This document shows positions 1 through 7,872 of a stretch of DNA of 64,000 nucleotides, in pieces. Position 1 is the first letter of the stretch. The number at the start of each line of letters is the position of its first letter. The notes under the pieces were generated by a model, which did not search any database, had not been told where the DNA came from, and saw only the letters and a list, made by a program, of their open reading frames with translations. Origin of the DNA: Microbacterium azadirachtae. Lineage in GTDB: Bacteria > Actinomycetota > Actinomycetes > Actinomycetales > Microbacteriaceae. The stretch covers positions 94,506 to 158,505 of the forward strand of contig NZ_JYIX01000030.1 in NCBI RefSeq assembly GCF_000956505.1, read 5' to 3'. Both the position numbers and the translations under genes were made by a program.

Positions 1-219
1 GCGCTCGTGATCGATGCCGCGGCGCACGGGCTGCACCTCAGCGCGGGCCCCCGCTTCGCCGTGGAGGGCGGGCACGAGCGCCACCTGCGCATCCCGTTCA
101 CCACGGAACCGCGCGAGCTCGAACGAGCCGCGGAGATCCTCGCCGGCTCGTGGCAGCGCGTCACCGCCGGCACGCCGCGCACGACCGCGTCCGCCACGCT
201 CGCCGAAGCGGTCGTGTAG
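1..219 (+). CDS. C-terminal end of a MocR/aminotransferase-like protein (partial)
   Basis: Only the last 72 codons are present; the frame is open from base 1 to the TAG at 217-219. The visible part contains LSAGPRFAVEGG followed by HLRIPFTTEP and a short helix ending in a small-residue tail. This pattern is typical of the end of the PLP-dependent aminotransferase domain in MocR-type GntR regulators, where the small domain closes over the cofactor site. The N-terminal wHTH and the PLP lysine lie outside the window, so a regulator cannot be told from a free aminotransferase. It converges on the HNH gene with an 17-base gap. Family assignment rests on the C-terminal pattern alone. Confidence 0.55.
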   Translation, partial: ALVIDAAAHGLHLSAGPRFAVEGGHERHLRIPFTTEPRELERAAEILAGSWQRVTAGTPRTTASATLAEAVV

Positions 220-236
220 GCGGCGCAGTCGCCGCT

Positions 237-650
237 CTACAGGGCCGGACTATCGTCTTCCGGAAGCAGCGCGCTCAGGATCGTTGCGTGGCGAAGGAGA
301 AAAGCACGCTCGTCGAGCTGCTTGCGTCGAAGCCATGTCGTGACCTCGCCGTTGCTCTTGCTCGCGTTGCAGGATGCGCAGGCCGGCACCACGTTCTCCA
401 GCGTGTAGCGACCGCCACGAGAGACCGGCTGAATGCAGTCTCGCTGTACGGCGACACCCGTGGACTGGCAGTACGCGCACCCTCCCCAAGCGTCACGAAT
501 GTCAGCCCATTGCTTCGGAGTGAGGTCGTTGTCGACGCCTGCCAACCGACGCTTCCTGCGCTTCGCGTACCGCGCGCGAGCTGCCGCAGAGGGTGTCGCG
601 GCGGGGAACTTGCGACGGGGAGGCACCTGTTCACCGTACTGCGCAGGCAC
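237..650 (-). CDS. small HNH-type nuclease-fold protein
   Basis: A 137-residue protein with a very basic N-terminal third (RYAKRRKRR) and an HNH zinc-finger fold: CAYC at 58-61, PVSRGGRYTLENVVP at about 75-89 and CASCNASK at 91-98. The two CxxC pairs should bind a structural zinc. The position that is normally the first catalytic His of the DH-x-x-P motif is Cys here (D71-C72), with Asn86 conserved. The start is GTG at 650. No partner gene is adjacent: it lies between the MocR-like gene end and tRNA-Ala, and shows no phage or transposon context. The function could be DNA nicking, or a nuclease fold without classical catalysis. Confidence 0.75.
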   Translation of the reverse strand: MPAQYGEQVPPRRKFPAATPSAAARARYAKRRKRRLAGVDNDLTPKQWADIRDAWGGCAYCQSTGVAVQRDCIQPVSRGGRYTLENVVPACASCNASKSNGEVTTWLRRKQLDERAFLLRHATILSALLPEDDSPAL

Positions 651-662
651 CCCAGAACGAGG

Positions 663-692
663 AACGGACCCGGTCCTGAGACCGGGTCCGTT
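663..692. terminator. hairpin between HNH gene and tRNA-Ala
   Basis: AACGGACCCGGT and ACCGGGTCCGTT pair around a six-base loop (12-bp stem). It lies just beyond the 3' end of tRNA-Ala and upstream of the HNH start, so it probably ends the tRNA transcript on the minus strand. No long T tract follows. Confidence 0.5.
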
Positions 693-701
693 CTGATTCC
701 G

Positions 702-774
702 TGGAGCCTAGGAGATTCGAACTCCTGACATCCTGCTTGCAAAGCAGGCGCTCTACCAACTGAGCTAAGGCCCC
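702..774 (-). tRNA. tRNA-Ala (anticodon TGC)
   Basis: The complement reads GGGGCCTTAGCTCAGTTGGT at the 5' end, an anticodon arm CTGCT-TTGCAAG-CAG carrying TGC, a T arm with GTTCGAATC, and an acceptor end closing on GGCTCCA. Length is 73 bases and all four arms pair. It is the downstream partner of tRNA-Ile. The Ile-Ala pair downstream of gyrA is a usual actinobacterial arrangement. CCA is not encoded. Confidence 0.97.
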
Positions 775-788
775 TCATTCGACCGAAT

Positions 789-816
789 GAGCGGATCCGA
801 TTTCTCGGATCCGCTC
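789..816. repeat. perfect 12-bp hairpin between the two tRNA genes
   Basis: GAGCGGATCCGA and TCGGATCCGCTC pair perfectly around a TTTC loop. It lies in the spacer between tRNA-Ile and tRNA-Ala. It may serve as a processing signal or weak terminator; no T run follows on either strand. A second small palindrome (CATTCGACCGAATG, 776-789) lies next to it. Confidence 0.6.
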
Positions 817-825
817 ACATGTCGG

Positions 826-899
826 TGGGGCTACCAGGACTTGAACCTGGGACCTCTTCATTATCAGTGAAGCGCTCTAACCGCCTGAGCTATAGCCCC
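826..899 (-). tRNA. tRNA-Ile (anticodon GAT)
   Basis: The complement begins GGGGCTATAGCTCAGGCGGT, has an anticodon arm CTTCA-CTGATAA-TGAAG carrying GAT, a T arm GGTTCAAGTCC, and ends TAGCCCCA. Length is 74 bases with all arms paired. It is first of the Ile-Ala pair. A TAAAGT hexamer upstream on the minus strand (near 917) may be the -10 element. Confidence 0.97.
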
Positions 900-966
900 T
901 TATCAACCTCCAAGACTTTACCGGACGTTGACACGATCACGAAATCGAGCGGCGCTCGAGCGGCGC

Positions 967-1878
967 TCAGCTGCCGTCTCGCAGGGTGATGCTGCCCGCG
1001 GACAGCCGTGCACCGATGCGGTGGGTCGAGGACGGATCCGTCTGGATCCGGGCGTCGATGGTGCCCGCCGACGAGTCCCGCATCAGCGCATAGCGCCCCG
1101 TCGGCACCGTCACGTCCATGGATCCGGCGCTCACGTCCAGGGTGACGTCGTCGGGCTGGCGGCCCGAGATCGTCGCGTCCAGTCTGCCCGCCGACATCGA
1201 CAGCTCGGCCGTGGTCACGTCGTCCAGGCGGAGCGTCGCGGATCCCGCGTTCACCCGGGTGGTCACGGTCTTCGCGCCCCCGTCGAGCGACAGCGAACCG
1301 GCGTTCACCCGCGTGGTCAGAGCGTCGAAGCGCCCCTCGGCCGAGAGCGACCCGGCATCCAACTGCAGATCGGCCGTCACCTCGCCCTCCAGCTCCCGGG
1401 GGAGCGTGAGCGTCATCTGCGGATCGATGCCGAACCAGCCGGCGGTCCACCACCCGAAGGGCCCGTTGGGGCGGTCGACCCGCAGGACATCGCCGTCGCG
1501 GCGCATCGTCCAGTCGCTGCTGCCGGTGCCGCTGACGCGCATGGTCGCCTCGCTCACGTCGTCGAAGCGGATCGTCGCGGAGCCGCGCCCGACCTCGACC
1601 TTCAGTCCCGTGACGCCCGTTGTGTCGACGCTGGTGCTGCGTGCCCCCGAGCCGTCGCTCGAGGCGACCTGGGCGACGGCTGCGAGAGCGGAACCGCCGC
1701 CGACGGTGACCAGCGCGCCGCCGCCGATGATCGCCGCGGCGATCGTGATCGCGGCGAGCGTCCCCCTGCTCGGACTCGACGCCGGCGAAGGAGGGGCCGG
1801 AACGGGGTCAGTGCCGTTCGGCGCCGCCGCTCCGGACGGCTCGTGCTCGGGGGCGCTCGGAGGGGTGAGGTTCGTCAT
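967..1878 (-). CDS. DUF4097-type membrane-anchored repeat protein
   Basis: 303 residues. Residues 1-38 are Pro/Ser/Glu-rich and likely cytoplasmic, about 41-68 are one hydrophobic segment, and the rest is an exported domain made of short recurring units such as NAGS-L-L, SAG-L-AT and SAGSI-L. That pattern is a right-handed parallel beta-helix of the DUF4097/DUF4098 type. Its start overlaps the stop of the LuxR-type regulator by four bases (ATGA), so it is translationally coupled to a two-component system. In related actinobacterial loci such proteins accompany LiaRS-like envelope-stress systems; a role as sensor partner or envelope target is inferred. Two tandem GAGCGGCGCTC hairpins (947-968) sit at its 3' end. 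Confidence 0.8.
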   Translation of the reverse strand: MTNLTPPSAPEHEPSGAAAPNGTDPVPAPPSPASSPSRGTLAAITIAAAIIGGGALVTVGGGSALAAVAQVASSDGSGARSTSVDTTGVTGLKVEVGRGSATIRFDDVSEATMRVSGTGSSDWTMRRDGDVLRVDRPNGPFGWWTAGWFGIDPQMTLTLPRELEGEVTADLQLDAGSLSAEGRFDALTTRVNAGSLSLDGGAKTVTTRVNAGSATLRLDDVTTAELSMSAGRLDATISGRQPDDVTLDVSAGSMDVTVPTGRYALMRDSSAGTIDARIQTDPSSTHRIGARLSAGSITLRDGS

Positions 1879-2561
1879 CGGTTCGTTCCTGTCTGCGGGC
1901 CGTTCAGGCCGGCACTGGAGAGGTGGGCGATCGTGGCGAGCACCCGGCGATTGCCGGACTCGTCGGGCTCGAGCCCGAGTTTCTGGAAGATGGCGGTGAT
2001 GTGCTTCTCGACGCTGGCCTCGGAGAGGAACAGGGTGGCTGCGATGGCCTGGTTCGACTTGCCCTCCGCGATCAGCGCGAGCACCGTGCGCTCCCTCTCT
2101 GTGAGGCTCTGCATGCGGTCGTCCTGGTTGCGGCGGGTGAGCAGCTGCGCGACCACCTCCGGATCCAGGACCGTGGATCCGGACGCGATGCGCGCAACCG
2201 ACTCGATGAACTCGGAGACGTCGGCCACCCGGTCCTTCAGCAGGTAGCCGAGCGGACCCGCCGATCCCTGCGCGATGATCAGGTCGCTCGCGTAGCGCTC
2301 CTCGACGTACTGGGAGAGCACGAGCAGCGGGAGCTGCGGGAGTCGCTTGCGCAGCGACAGTGCCGCGCGGATCCCCTCGTCCACGAAGGTCGGCGGGAGC
2401 CTCACATCGAGGATGCAGAGTTCCGGGTCGGTGGCGTCGACGGTCGCGTCGAGGTCGTTCGCATCGGGAAGCGCAGCGACGACCGTATGGCCGGCGTCCT
2501 CGAGAAGCCGCACGAGTCCTTCGCGGAGCAGCACCGAGTCCTCGCAGATCAGGATCCTCAT
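1875..2561 (-). CDS. NarL/LuxR-family response regulator
   Basis: 228 residues. An N-terminal receiver domain has acidic residues at E7/D8, the phosphorylatable Asp52 in LCILDVRLPP, and the conserved Lys in LLKDR. A LuxR-type HTH fills about 150-215 (LTERERTVLALIAEGKSNQAI). The start follows the kinase stop by 52 bases. It is encoded between the histidine kinase at 2614-3897 and the DUF4097 gene, with which it overlaps by four bases, so the three should be one transcript. It probably activates genes when the kinase senses an envelope signal; targets are unknown. Confidence 0.93.
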   Translation of the reverse strand: MRILICEDSVLLREGLVRLLEDAGHTVVAALPDANDLDATVDATDPELCILDVRLPPTFVDEGIRAALSLRKRLPQLPLLVLSQYVEERYASDLIIAQGSAGPLGYLLKDRVADVSEFIESVARIASGSTVLDPEVVAQLLTRRNQDDRMQSLTERERTVLALIAEGKSNQAIAATLFLSEASVEKHITAIFQKLGLEPDESGNRRVLATIAHLSSAGLNGPQTGTNR

Positions 2562-2613
2562 GAGATGCGCTCCTTCGGGTCGGCGTCGTGGTGCTGGTCG
2601 AGAGGCGAGCGGG

Positions 2614-3897
2614 TCAGGATGCGCACGGGACGCTCACCTCCAGGCTGGTCGGACCGCCCACGGGGCTGTCCAGACGGAAAGTGCCGCCGGCCGCGAGCAC
2701 GCGGTTCCCGATCCCGTCGAGACCGCCGCCGGGCAGCACCGTCGCGCCGCCGATGCCGTTGTCCTCGACCCTGGCCCAGAGCGTTCCCCCGTCGCGCACG
2801 CGCACGACGACCCGGCACTCGCTGGCCCTGGAGTGCTTGGCCGCGTTCGTGAGCGATTCCGCGATCGTGAAGTAGACCGCTGCCTCCGCATCGCGCGGGC
2901 ATCGCCCGTCGAGCCGCACGTCGAGCACGACCGGCACGGGGGATCGCCCGGCCAGGGCGGAGAGCGCGGCATCCAATCCGCGGTCGTCGAGCACCGACGC
3001 ATGGATTCCGCGGGCGAGCTGACGCAGCTCGGTGATCGCGGCCTTCGTCGAGGTGTGCGCCTCGGCGATGAGAGCCTTGGCGGCCTCCGGATCCGAGTCG
3101 ATCTTCTGCTGCGCCATTCCCAAGGTCATGCCGACGGAGACGAGACGCGGCTGGACGCCGTCGTGCAGGTCCCGCTCGATGCGGGTGCGCTCCACGTCCG
3201 CCGCGCGCACGGCGCCCGCCCGCTGAGCGGTGGTCGTGCGCACCTGCTCGCTGAGGTCGAGGTTGCGATCGGGGGTGGCCACGATGCCGCGGGAGATCAC
3301 CCGGTGCAGCAGCGCCACGCTGATGATGCCGACGATGCCGGCCGCAGCGCCCGCACCGCCGATGAGCGGAGCCCAGGCGCTCGGGTACCTCGTGCCCCAG
3401 CCGGTATCCACCTCACCGGAGGTGAACAGCGGAGCGAAGGCCGTGACCGCCGACCAGCCGAACCAGGCCATGAGCCTCAGCAGCAGGGAGCCGAGTGCGC
3501 AGGCGATGGCGAAGTTGGCCAGTGCGCGCCACATCCGGCCGTTGTAGGCCTGCCGCCACAGGGAGAGCAGCCAGCCGCCGAAGCCGGGGCGGTCGACCGC
3601 GCGCCAGCGGAGGGCCGGAAGATCGAACCCGTACAGGCCGTTCAGCCGGGCGATCTCGAACCAGGCGACGCCGAACACGGCGTAGACCAGACCCACGAGC
3701 ACGAGCAGGCCGACACCGATGAAGCTGAGACCGAAGCCGAGCCCCAGGCCTCCGCCGAGGACGCCCATCACACCGGATCCGACCACGCCGAGAGCGGCGA
3801 GCTCGAGGATCGTGAGGAACAGGCGCACCGGGGTGCGCGCCGCCGCGGCGACAGGACCCGTCGCGGGGGGCGGGGAGTAGGACGGTGCTGTGCTCAT
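2614..3897 (-). CDS. membrane sensor histidine kinase (HisKA_3 / NarL-partner type)
   Basis: 427 residues. Several hydrophobic segments lie between about 22 and 80 and between 128 and 200, separated by a DUF1707/PspC-like juxtamembrane stretch. The dimerisation/phosphoacceptor helix carries His245 (RIERDLHDGVQPRL), followed by the ATPase domain with TNAAKHS (N box) and EDNGIGG, then a compact C-terminal GGG-DGIGNR lid. It is the cognate kinase for the regulator just downstream. A TAGCGT hexamer lies six bases before the ATG, so the message may lack a leader. Membrane topology and the missing large extracytoplasmic domain suggest intramembrane sensing, as in LiaS-type kinases (inference). Confidence 0.92.
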   Translation of the reverse strand: MSTAPSYSPPPATGPVAAAARTPVRLFLTILELAALGVVGSGVMGVLGGGLGLGFGLSFIGVGLLVLVGLVYAVFGVAWFEIARLNGLYGFDLPALRWRAVDRPGFGGWLLSLWRQAYNGRMWRALANFAIACALGSLLLRLMAWFGWSAVTAFAPLFTSGEVDTGWGTRYPSAWAPLIGGAGAAAGIVGIISVALLHRVISRGIVATPDRNLDLSEQVRTTTAQRAGAVRAADVERTRIERDLHDGVQPRLVSVGMTLGMAQQKIDSDPEAAKALIAEAHTSTKAAITELRQLARGIHASVLDDRGLDAALSALAGRSPVPVVLDVRLDGRCPRDAEAAVYFTIAESLTNAAKHSRASECRVVVRVRDGGTLWARVEDNGIGGATVLPGGGLDGIGNRVLAAGGTFRLDSPVGGPTSLEVSVPCAS

Positions 3898-3903
3898 GAC
3901 TCC

Positions 3904-3909
3904 ACGCTA
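3904..3909 (-). promoter_or_regulatory. -10 hexamer for leaderless start of the histidine kinase gene
   Basis: TAGCGT on the minus strand, six bases before the ATG at 3897. This spacing would place the transcription start at or within a base of the start codon. No ribosome-binding site is visible. Confidence 0.5.
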
Positions 3910-3979
3910 GAGGCGGGCTCGCGGGGGCGGAACGGAGGAACCCGGGTGATCCGGTTCGGGGTTTCCGTAAGGACCCCGG

Positions 3980-3998
3980 TTATGCATGCCTTGCCTTG
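3980..3998. promoter_or_regulatory. weak DtxR/IdeR-box-like sequence upstream of VIT gene
   Basis: TTATGCATGCCTTGCCTTG matches the actinobacterial iron-box consensus TTAGGTTAGCCTAACCTAA at 11 of 19 positions, including the TTA, GCCT and CCT blocks. It lies 84-102 bases before the metal transporter start. A CATGGGC-GTCCT-GCCCATG hairpin follows at 4034-4052. The match is too weak to be firm. Confidence 0.25.
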
Positions 3999-4081
3999 AT
4001 GGACGCCGGTGCGCACAGGTGCTTACGTGGACCCATGGGCGTCCTGCCCATGTGTGTCCTCAGCGAACGGATTGAGACGAC

Positions 4082-4795
4082 GTGACCGCACTGCATCCGC
4101 ACGAACCGCACGGCACCGGCCTCGGACAGCGCCTGAACTGGCTGCGCGCCGGAGTGCTCGGCGCGAACGACGGCATCGTCTCCGTCGCCTCGCTCGTGGT
4201 GGGCGTGGCCGGCGCGACGACCGACAACGCCGCACTCCTCGTCGCGGGACTCGCCGGCCTGATCGGCGGCGCGATCTCGATGGCGCTCGGCGAGTACGTC
4301 TCGGTGAGCAGCCAACGCGATAGCGAGCACGCCCTCATCGCGAAGGAGCGCGAAGAACTGCGGACCATGCCCGAGGCGGAACTCGCCGAACTCACGGAGC
4401 TGTACCGTCAGCGCGGTCTCAGCGACGACACCGCCCACCGGGTCGCCGTCGAGCTCACCGCCCACGACGCCCTGGCCGCACATCTCGAGGTCGAGCTCGG
4501 CATCGACCAGGACGACCTCGTCAATCCGTGGCACGCGGCCATCTCGTCCGCGATCGCGTTCACGGCCGGCGCCATCCTGCCGCTGCTCGCGATCCTGCTG
4601 CCACCGGCGGGCTGGCGGGTGCCGGTCACTTTCGTCGCCGTCCTGATCGCCCTCGCGGCGACCGGCTTCCTCTCGGCGCGGATCGGCGGTTCCAACCCTG
4701 TGCGCGCCTCGATCCGGCTGGTCGTCGGCGGGGCGATGGCGCTCGTCGCGACGTGGCTCATCGGAACGCTGCTGGGAGCCACCGGCGTCGTCTGA
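4082..4795 (+). CDS. VIT1/CCC1-family metal (Fe2+/Mn2+) transporter
   Basis: 237 residues starting at GTG. Hydrophobic segments lie at about 26-47, 54-72, 150-175, 180-198 and 205-233, the five-helix plan of vacuolar iron transporter family proteins. The cytoplasmic middle part (about 80-145) has the family's acidic, Glu-rich metal-binding helices ([21 protein letters not shown]). The N-terminal [14 protein letters not shown] and [13 protein letters not shown] are family signatures. Bacterial members move Fe2+ or Mn2+ out of the cytoplasm, so a detoxification role is likely. It is monocistronic and converges on DUF3566 at a shared terminator. A possible DtxR-like site lies upstream. Confidence 0.9.
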   Translation: MTALHPHEPHGTGLGQRLNWLRAGVLGANDGIVSVASLVVGVAGATTDNAALLVAGLAGLIGGAISMALGEYVSVSSQRDSEHALIAKEREELRTMPEAELAELTELYRQRGLSDDTAHRVAVELTAHDALAAHLEVELGIDQDDLVNPWHAAISSAIAFTAGAILPLLAILLPPAGWRVPVTFVAVLIALAATGFLSARIGGSNPVRASIRLVVGGAMALVATWLIGTLLGATGVV

Positions 4796-4819
4796 CGGTG
4801 CTCCCCCGGCGGGACGCAG

Positions 4820-4847
4820 AAGGCCCGGATCCGAGGATCCGGGCCTT
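4820..4847. terminator. bidirectional terminator between VIT gene and DUF3566
   Basis: AAGGCCCGGATCC and GGATCCGGGCCTT form a 13-bp stem with a tiny GA loop (or 12 bp with a four-base loop). Being an A-stem-T palindrome between convergent genes, it can act on both strands. Confidence 0.85.
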
Positions 4848-4860
4848 CGCGCTGAATGCG

Positions 4861-5262
4861 TCAGTTCGAGGTGAAGCCGACCAGCAGTCCGCCGGTGACC
4901 TTGACCGCGAGGTTGTAGATGCCGGCGACGATCGCGCCGAGCACCGTGAACACGATGAGGTTGAGGATCGCGACGACGGATCCGAACGCGAGCACCTGCG
5001 GCAGCCCGATGATCGCGCTCAGCTTGGCGCCATCCGCGATGCCCGAGACGAACTCGTCGGCCTTCGTGAGCAGGCCCGTGGCATCGATCACCAGGTAGAT
5101 GAGCAGGAACGAGACCAGCGTCACGATCGCGATGGCGACCGCGCCGAGGAAGGACAGCTTCACAGCCGACCAGAAGTCGATGTAGACCAGGCGCAGACGC
5201 ACCTGCTTGCTGGAGGTCTTGCGGGAAGACTTCTTCGCGAGCTTGTCGGCTACCGTGCTCAT
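4861..5262 (-). CDS. DUF3566 membrane protein
   Basis: 133 residues. The N-terminal 20 residues are Lys/Ser-rich ([13 protein letters not shown]), followed by [18 protein letters not shown] and two hydrophobic segments (about 38-60 and 90-118). This is the DUF3566 pattern; the gene sits directly downstream of gyrA throughout actinobacteria. Here the ATG overlaps the gyrA stop by four bases, so the two are translationally coupled. Function is unknown; the conserved linkage suggests co-expression with gyrase rather than a shared reaction. Confidence 0.92.
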   Translation of the reverse strand: MSTVADKLAKKSSRKTSSKQVRLRLVYIDFWSAVKLSFLGAVAIAIVTLVSFLLIYLVIDATGLLTKADEFVSGIADGAKLSAIIGLPQVLAFGSVVAILNLIVFTVLGAIVAGIYNLAVKVTGGLLVGFTSN

Positions 5263-7826
5263 GCGTCAGTTCCTTCGGGGGCTTCGGGGGATTCTGTCTC
5301 GGGGGCCGCGCCGGAGTCCTCGGACTCCTCATTGTCGGCCAGGCCGCGCTCGATGTTCCGTGCGATCGCGAGGATCCGATCGTCCTCGGCGGCCCTCGCG
5401 AAGACGACGCCCATTGTGTTGCGACCCTTCGCCGGGACCTCGGCCACGGCAGAGCGTACCACCTTGCCGCTGGCAAGAACCACAAGGACCTCATCGTCCT
5501 CCTGGACGATCAGACCCCCCGCCAGAATGCCCCGGTCATCGTTCAGTTTCGCGACCTTGATGCCCTGGCCGCCGCGGCCCTGCACCCGGTATTCGTCGAC
5601 CGAAGTGCGCTTCGCGTAGCCGCCGTCGGTGACCACGAAGACGAACCCGTCCCCGGTGACGAGCGACGCGGAGAGCAGGCTGTCCTCCCCGTTGAACCGC
5701 ATGCCCTTGACGCCCTCGGTCGCGCGCCCCATCGGCCGCAGCGCCTCATCCGTGGCCTGGAAGCGCACCGACATGCCGTGCCGGCTGATCAGCAGGACGT
5801 CGTCGGTGGCGTCGGCGAGGAACGCGCTCACGAGCTCGTCGTCCTCGCGCAGGCGGATCGCGATGACCCCGCCCTGGCGGTTGGTGTCGTAGTCGCCGAG
5901 GCGGCTCTTCTTCACCAGGCCGCCACGCGTGGCGAGCACCAGGTACTGCGCCGCGTCGTAGTCGCGGATGTCGAGGATCTGCGCGATCTTCTCATCCGGC
6001 TGCAGCGCGAGCAGGTTGGCGACGTGCTGGCCCTTCGCATCGCGACCGGCCTCCGGCACCTCGTAGGTCTTGGTGCGGTAGACCCGGCCCTTGTCCGTGA
6101 AGAACAGCAGCCAGTGATGCGTGGTGGTCACGAAGAAGTGCTCGACGAGGTCGTCGGCCCGCAGCTGCGCGCCCTTGACACCCTTGCCGCCGCGGTGCTG
6201 CGACCGGTAGTTGTCGCTGCGCGTGCGCTTGATGTAGCCCTCGCGGGTGACCGTGACGACCATCTCTTCCTCGGCGATGAGGTCTTCCATCGACACATCG
6301 CCGTCGAAGCCGTGCAGGATGTGGGTGCGACGGTCATCCCCGAAGCGGTCGACGATCGCGGTGAGCTCCTCGCGGATGATCGCGCGCTGGCGACCCTCGT
6401 CGGCGATGATCTCCTTGTAGTCGGCGATCCGCACCTCGAGCTCGTTCGCCTCGTCGATGATCCTCTGGCGCTCCATCGCGGCGAGGCGGCGCAGCTGCAT
6501 GTCGAGGATCGCCTGCGCCTGCTCCTCGTCGATGTCGAGGAGGCGCTGCAAGCCCTCGTTCGCCTCCGCCGCGGTGGGCGAACGGCGGATCAGGGCGATG
6601 ACCTCATCCAGCGCGTCGAGCGCCTTGAGGTAGCCCTGCAGGATGTGCATGCGCGCCTCGGCCTTGGCCAGGCGGAACTTCGTGCGGCGCACGATGACAT
6701 CGATCTGGTGGTCGAGCCAGTGCGTGATGAAGCCGTCGAGCGCGAGCGTGCGCGGCACGCCGTCGACGATCGCGAGCATGTTGGCGCCGAAGTTGTCCTG
6801 CAGCTGGGTGTGCTTGTACAGGTTGTTCAGCACGACCTTCGCGACCGCGTCCCGCTTGAGCACGATCACGAGACGCTGACCGGTGCGGTCGCTGGACTCG
6901 TCGCGGATGTCGGCGATGCCTGTGATCTTGCCGTCCCGGGCAAGGTCGCCGACCTTCACGGCGAGGTTGTCGGGGTTCACCTGGTACGGCAGTTCGGTGA
7001 TCACGAGGCACGTGCGGCCCTGGATCTCCTCGACGCCGACGACCGCGCGCATCGTGATGGATCCTCGTCCGGTGCGGTACGCCTCCTGGATCCCCTTCGT
7101 GCCCAGGATCTGCGCGCCGGTCGGGAAGTCCGGCCCCGGGATGCGCTGGATCAGGCCCTCGAGCAGCTCCTCGCGCGGAAGACCGGGGTTCTGCAGCGCC
7201 CAGAGCGCAGCCTCGGAGACCTCGCGCAGGTTGTGCGGCGGGATGTTCGTGGCCATGCCGACCGCGATGCCGATCGAGCCGTTCACGAGCAGGTTCGGGA
7301 ACCGCGCCGGCAGGACGTCGGGCTCCTCGGTCTGGCCGTCGTAGTTCGGCGAGAAGTCGACCGTGGCCTCTTCGATGTCGCGAACCATCTCGAGCGCGAG
7401 CGGGGCCATCTTGGTCTCGGTGTATCGCGGAGCGGCGGCGCCCATGTTGCCGGGGGAGCCGAAGTTGCCCTGTCCGAGCGCCAGCGGGTAGCGCAGCGAC
7501 CACGGCTGCACGAGGCGCACGAGGGTGTCGTAGATCGCCGAGTCGCCGTGCGGGTGGTACTGCCCCATGACCTCGCCGACCACGCGGGCGCACTTGGAGA
7601 ACGACTTGTCCGGGCGGAATCCGCCGTCGTACATGCCGTAGATCACGCGGCGGTGCACGGGCTTGAGCCCGTCGCGCACGTCGGGCAGCGCACGACCGAC
7701 GATGACCGCCATCGCGTAGTCGAGGTAGGACCGCTGCATCTCCGACTGCAGGTCGACCTGGTCGATCTTGCCGTGGTTGTGCCCGTCGGGGCCGATCGTC
7801 GAGCCCGTCGAAATGTCGTCAGTCAT
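5259..7826 (-). CDS. gyrA: DNA gyrase subunit A
   Basis: 855 residues, full length. The breakage-reunion domain has the catalytic tyrosine at Tyr135 in AAPRYTE. The quinolone-determining stretch [12 protein letters not shown] keeps Ser96 and Asp100 (equivalent to E. coli Ser83 and Asp87), so no classical resistance change is seen. The C-terminal half carries repeated beta-pinwheel blades, including the GyrA-box-like [10 protein letters not shown]. An acidic tail ([20 protein letters not shown]) ends the protein. With GyrB it forms the A2B2 enzyme that introduces negative supercoils. It follows gyrB after 46 bases and overlaps DUF3566 by four, so the three form an operon. Confidence 0.99.
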   Translation of the reverse strand: MTDDISTGSTIGPDGHNHGKIDQVDLQSEMQRSYLDYAMAVIVGRALPDVRDGLKPVHRRVIYGMYDGGFRPDKSFSKCARVVGEVMGQYHPHGDSAIYDTLVRLVQPWSLRYPLALGQGNFGSPGNMGAAAPRYTETKMAPLALEMVRDIEEATVDFSPNYDGQTEEPDVLPARFPNLLVNGSIGIAVGMATNIPPHNLREVSEAALWALQNPGLPREELLEGLIQRIPGPDFPTGAQILGTKGIQEAYRTGRGSITMRAVVGVEEIQGRTCLVITELPYQVNPDNLAVKVGDLARDGKITGIADIRDESSDRTGQRLVIVLKRDAVAKVVLNNLYKHTQLQDNFGANMLAIVDGVPRTLALDGFITHWLDHQIDVIVRRTKFRLAKAEARMHILQGYLKALDALDEVIALIRRSPTAAEANEGLQRLLDIDEEQAQAILDMQLRRLAAMERQRIIDEANELEVRIADYKEIIADEGRQRAIIREELTAIVDRFGDDRRTHILHGFDGDVSMEDLIAEEEMVVTVTREGYIKRTRSDNYRSQHRGGKGVKGAQLRADDLVEHFFVTTTHHWLLFFTDKGRVYRTKTYEVPEAGRDAKGQHVANLLALQPDEKIAQILDIRDYDAAQYLVLATRGGLVKKSRLGDYDTNRQGGVIAIRLREDDELVSAFLADATDDVLLISRHGMSVRFQATDEALRPMGRATEGVKGMRFNGEDSLLSASLVTGDGFVFVVTDGGYAKRTSVDEYRVQGRGGQGIKVAKLNDDRGILAGGLIVQEDDEVLVVLASGKVVRSAVAEVPAKGRNTMGVVFARAAEDDRILAIARNIERGLADNEESEDSGAAPETESPEAPEGTDA

Positions 7827-7872
7827 GAATCAATCTCTCGTGTGGATCGTCGTCGCTCGTGAGGAGGACGGA

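Noticed and set aside
237..899. Integrated mobile element at the tRNA genes with the HNH gene
   Set aside because: No integrase, no duplicated tRNA 3' end and no composition shift were seen.
7526..7565. Possible quinolone-resistance change in gyrA
   Set aside because: Ser96 and Asp100, the usual resistance positions, are wild type.
5778..7862. 694-codon plus-strand open frame opposite gyrA
   Set aside because: Antisense frame of a G/C-rich gene; composition is Arg/Val/Asp-rich low complexity and no domain is visible.
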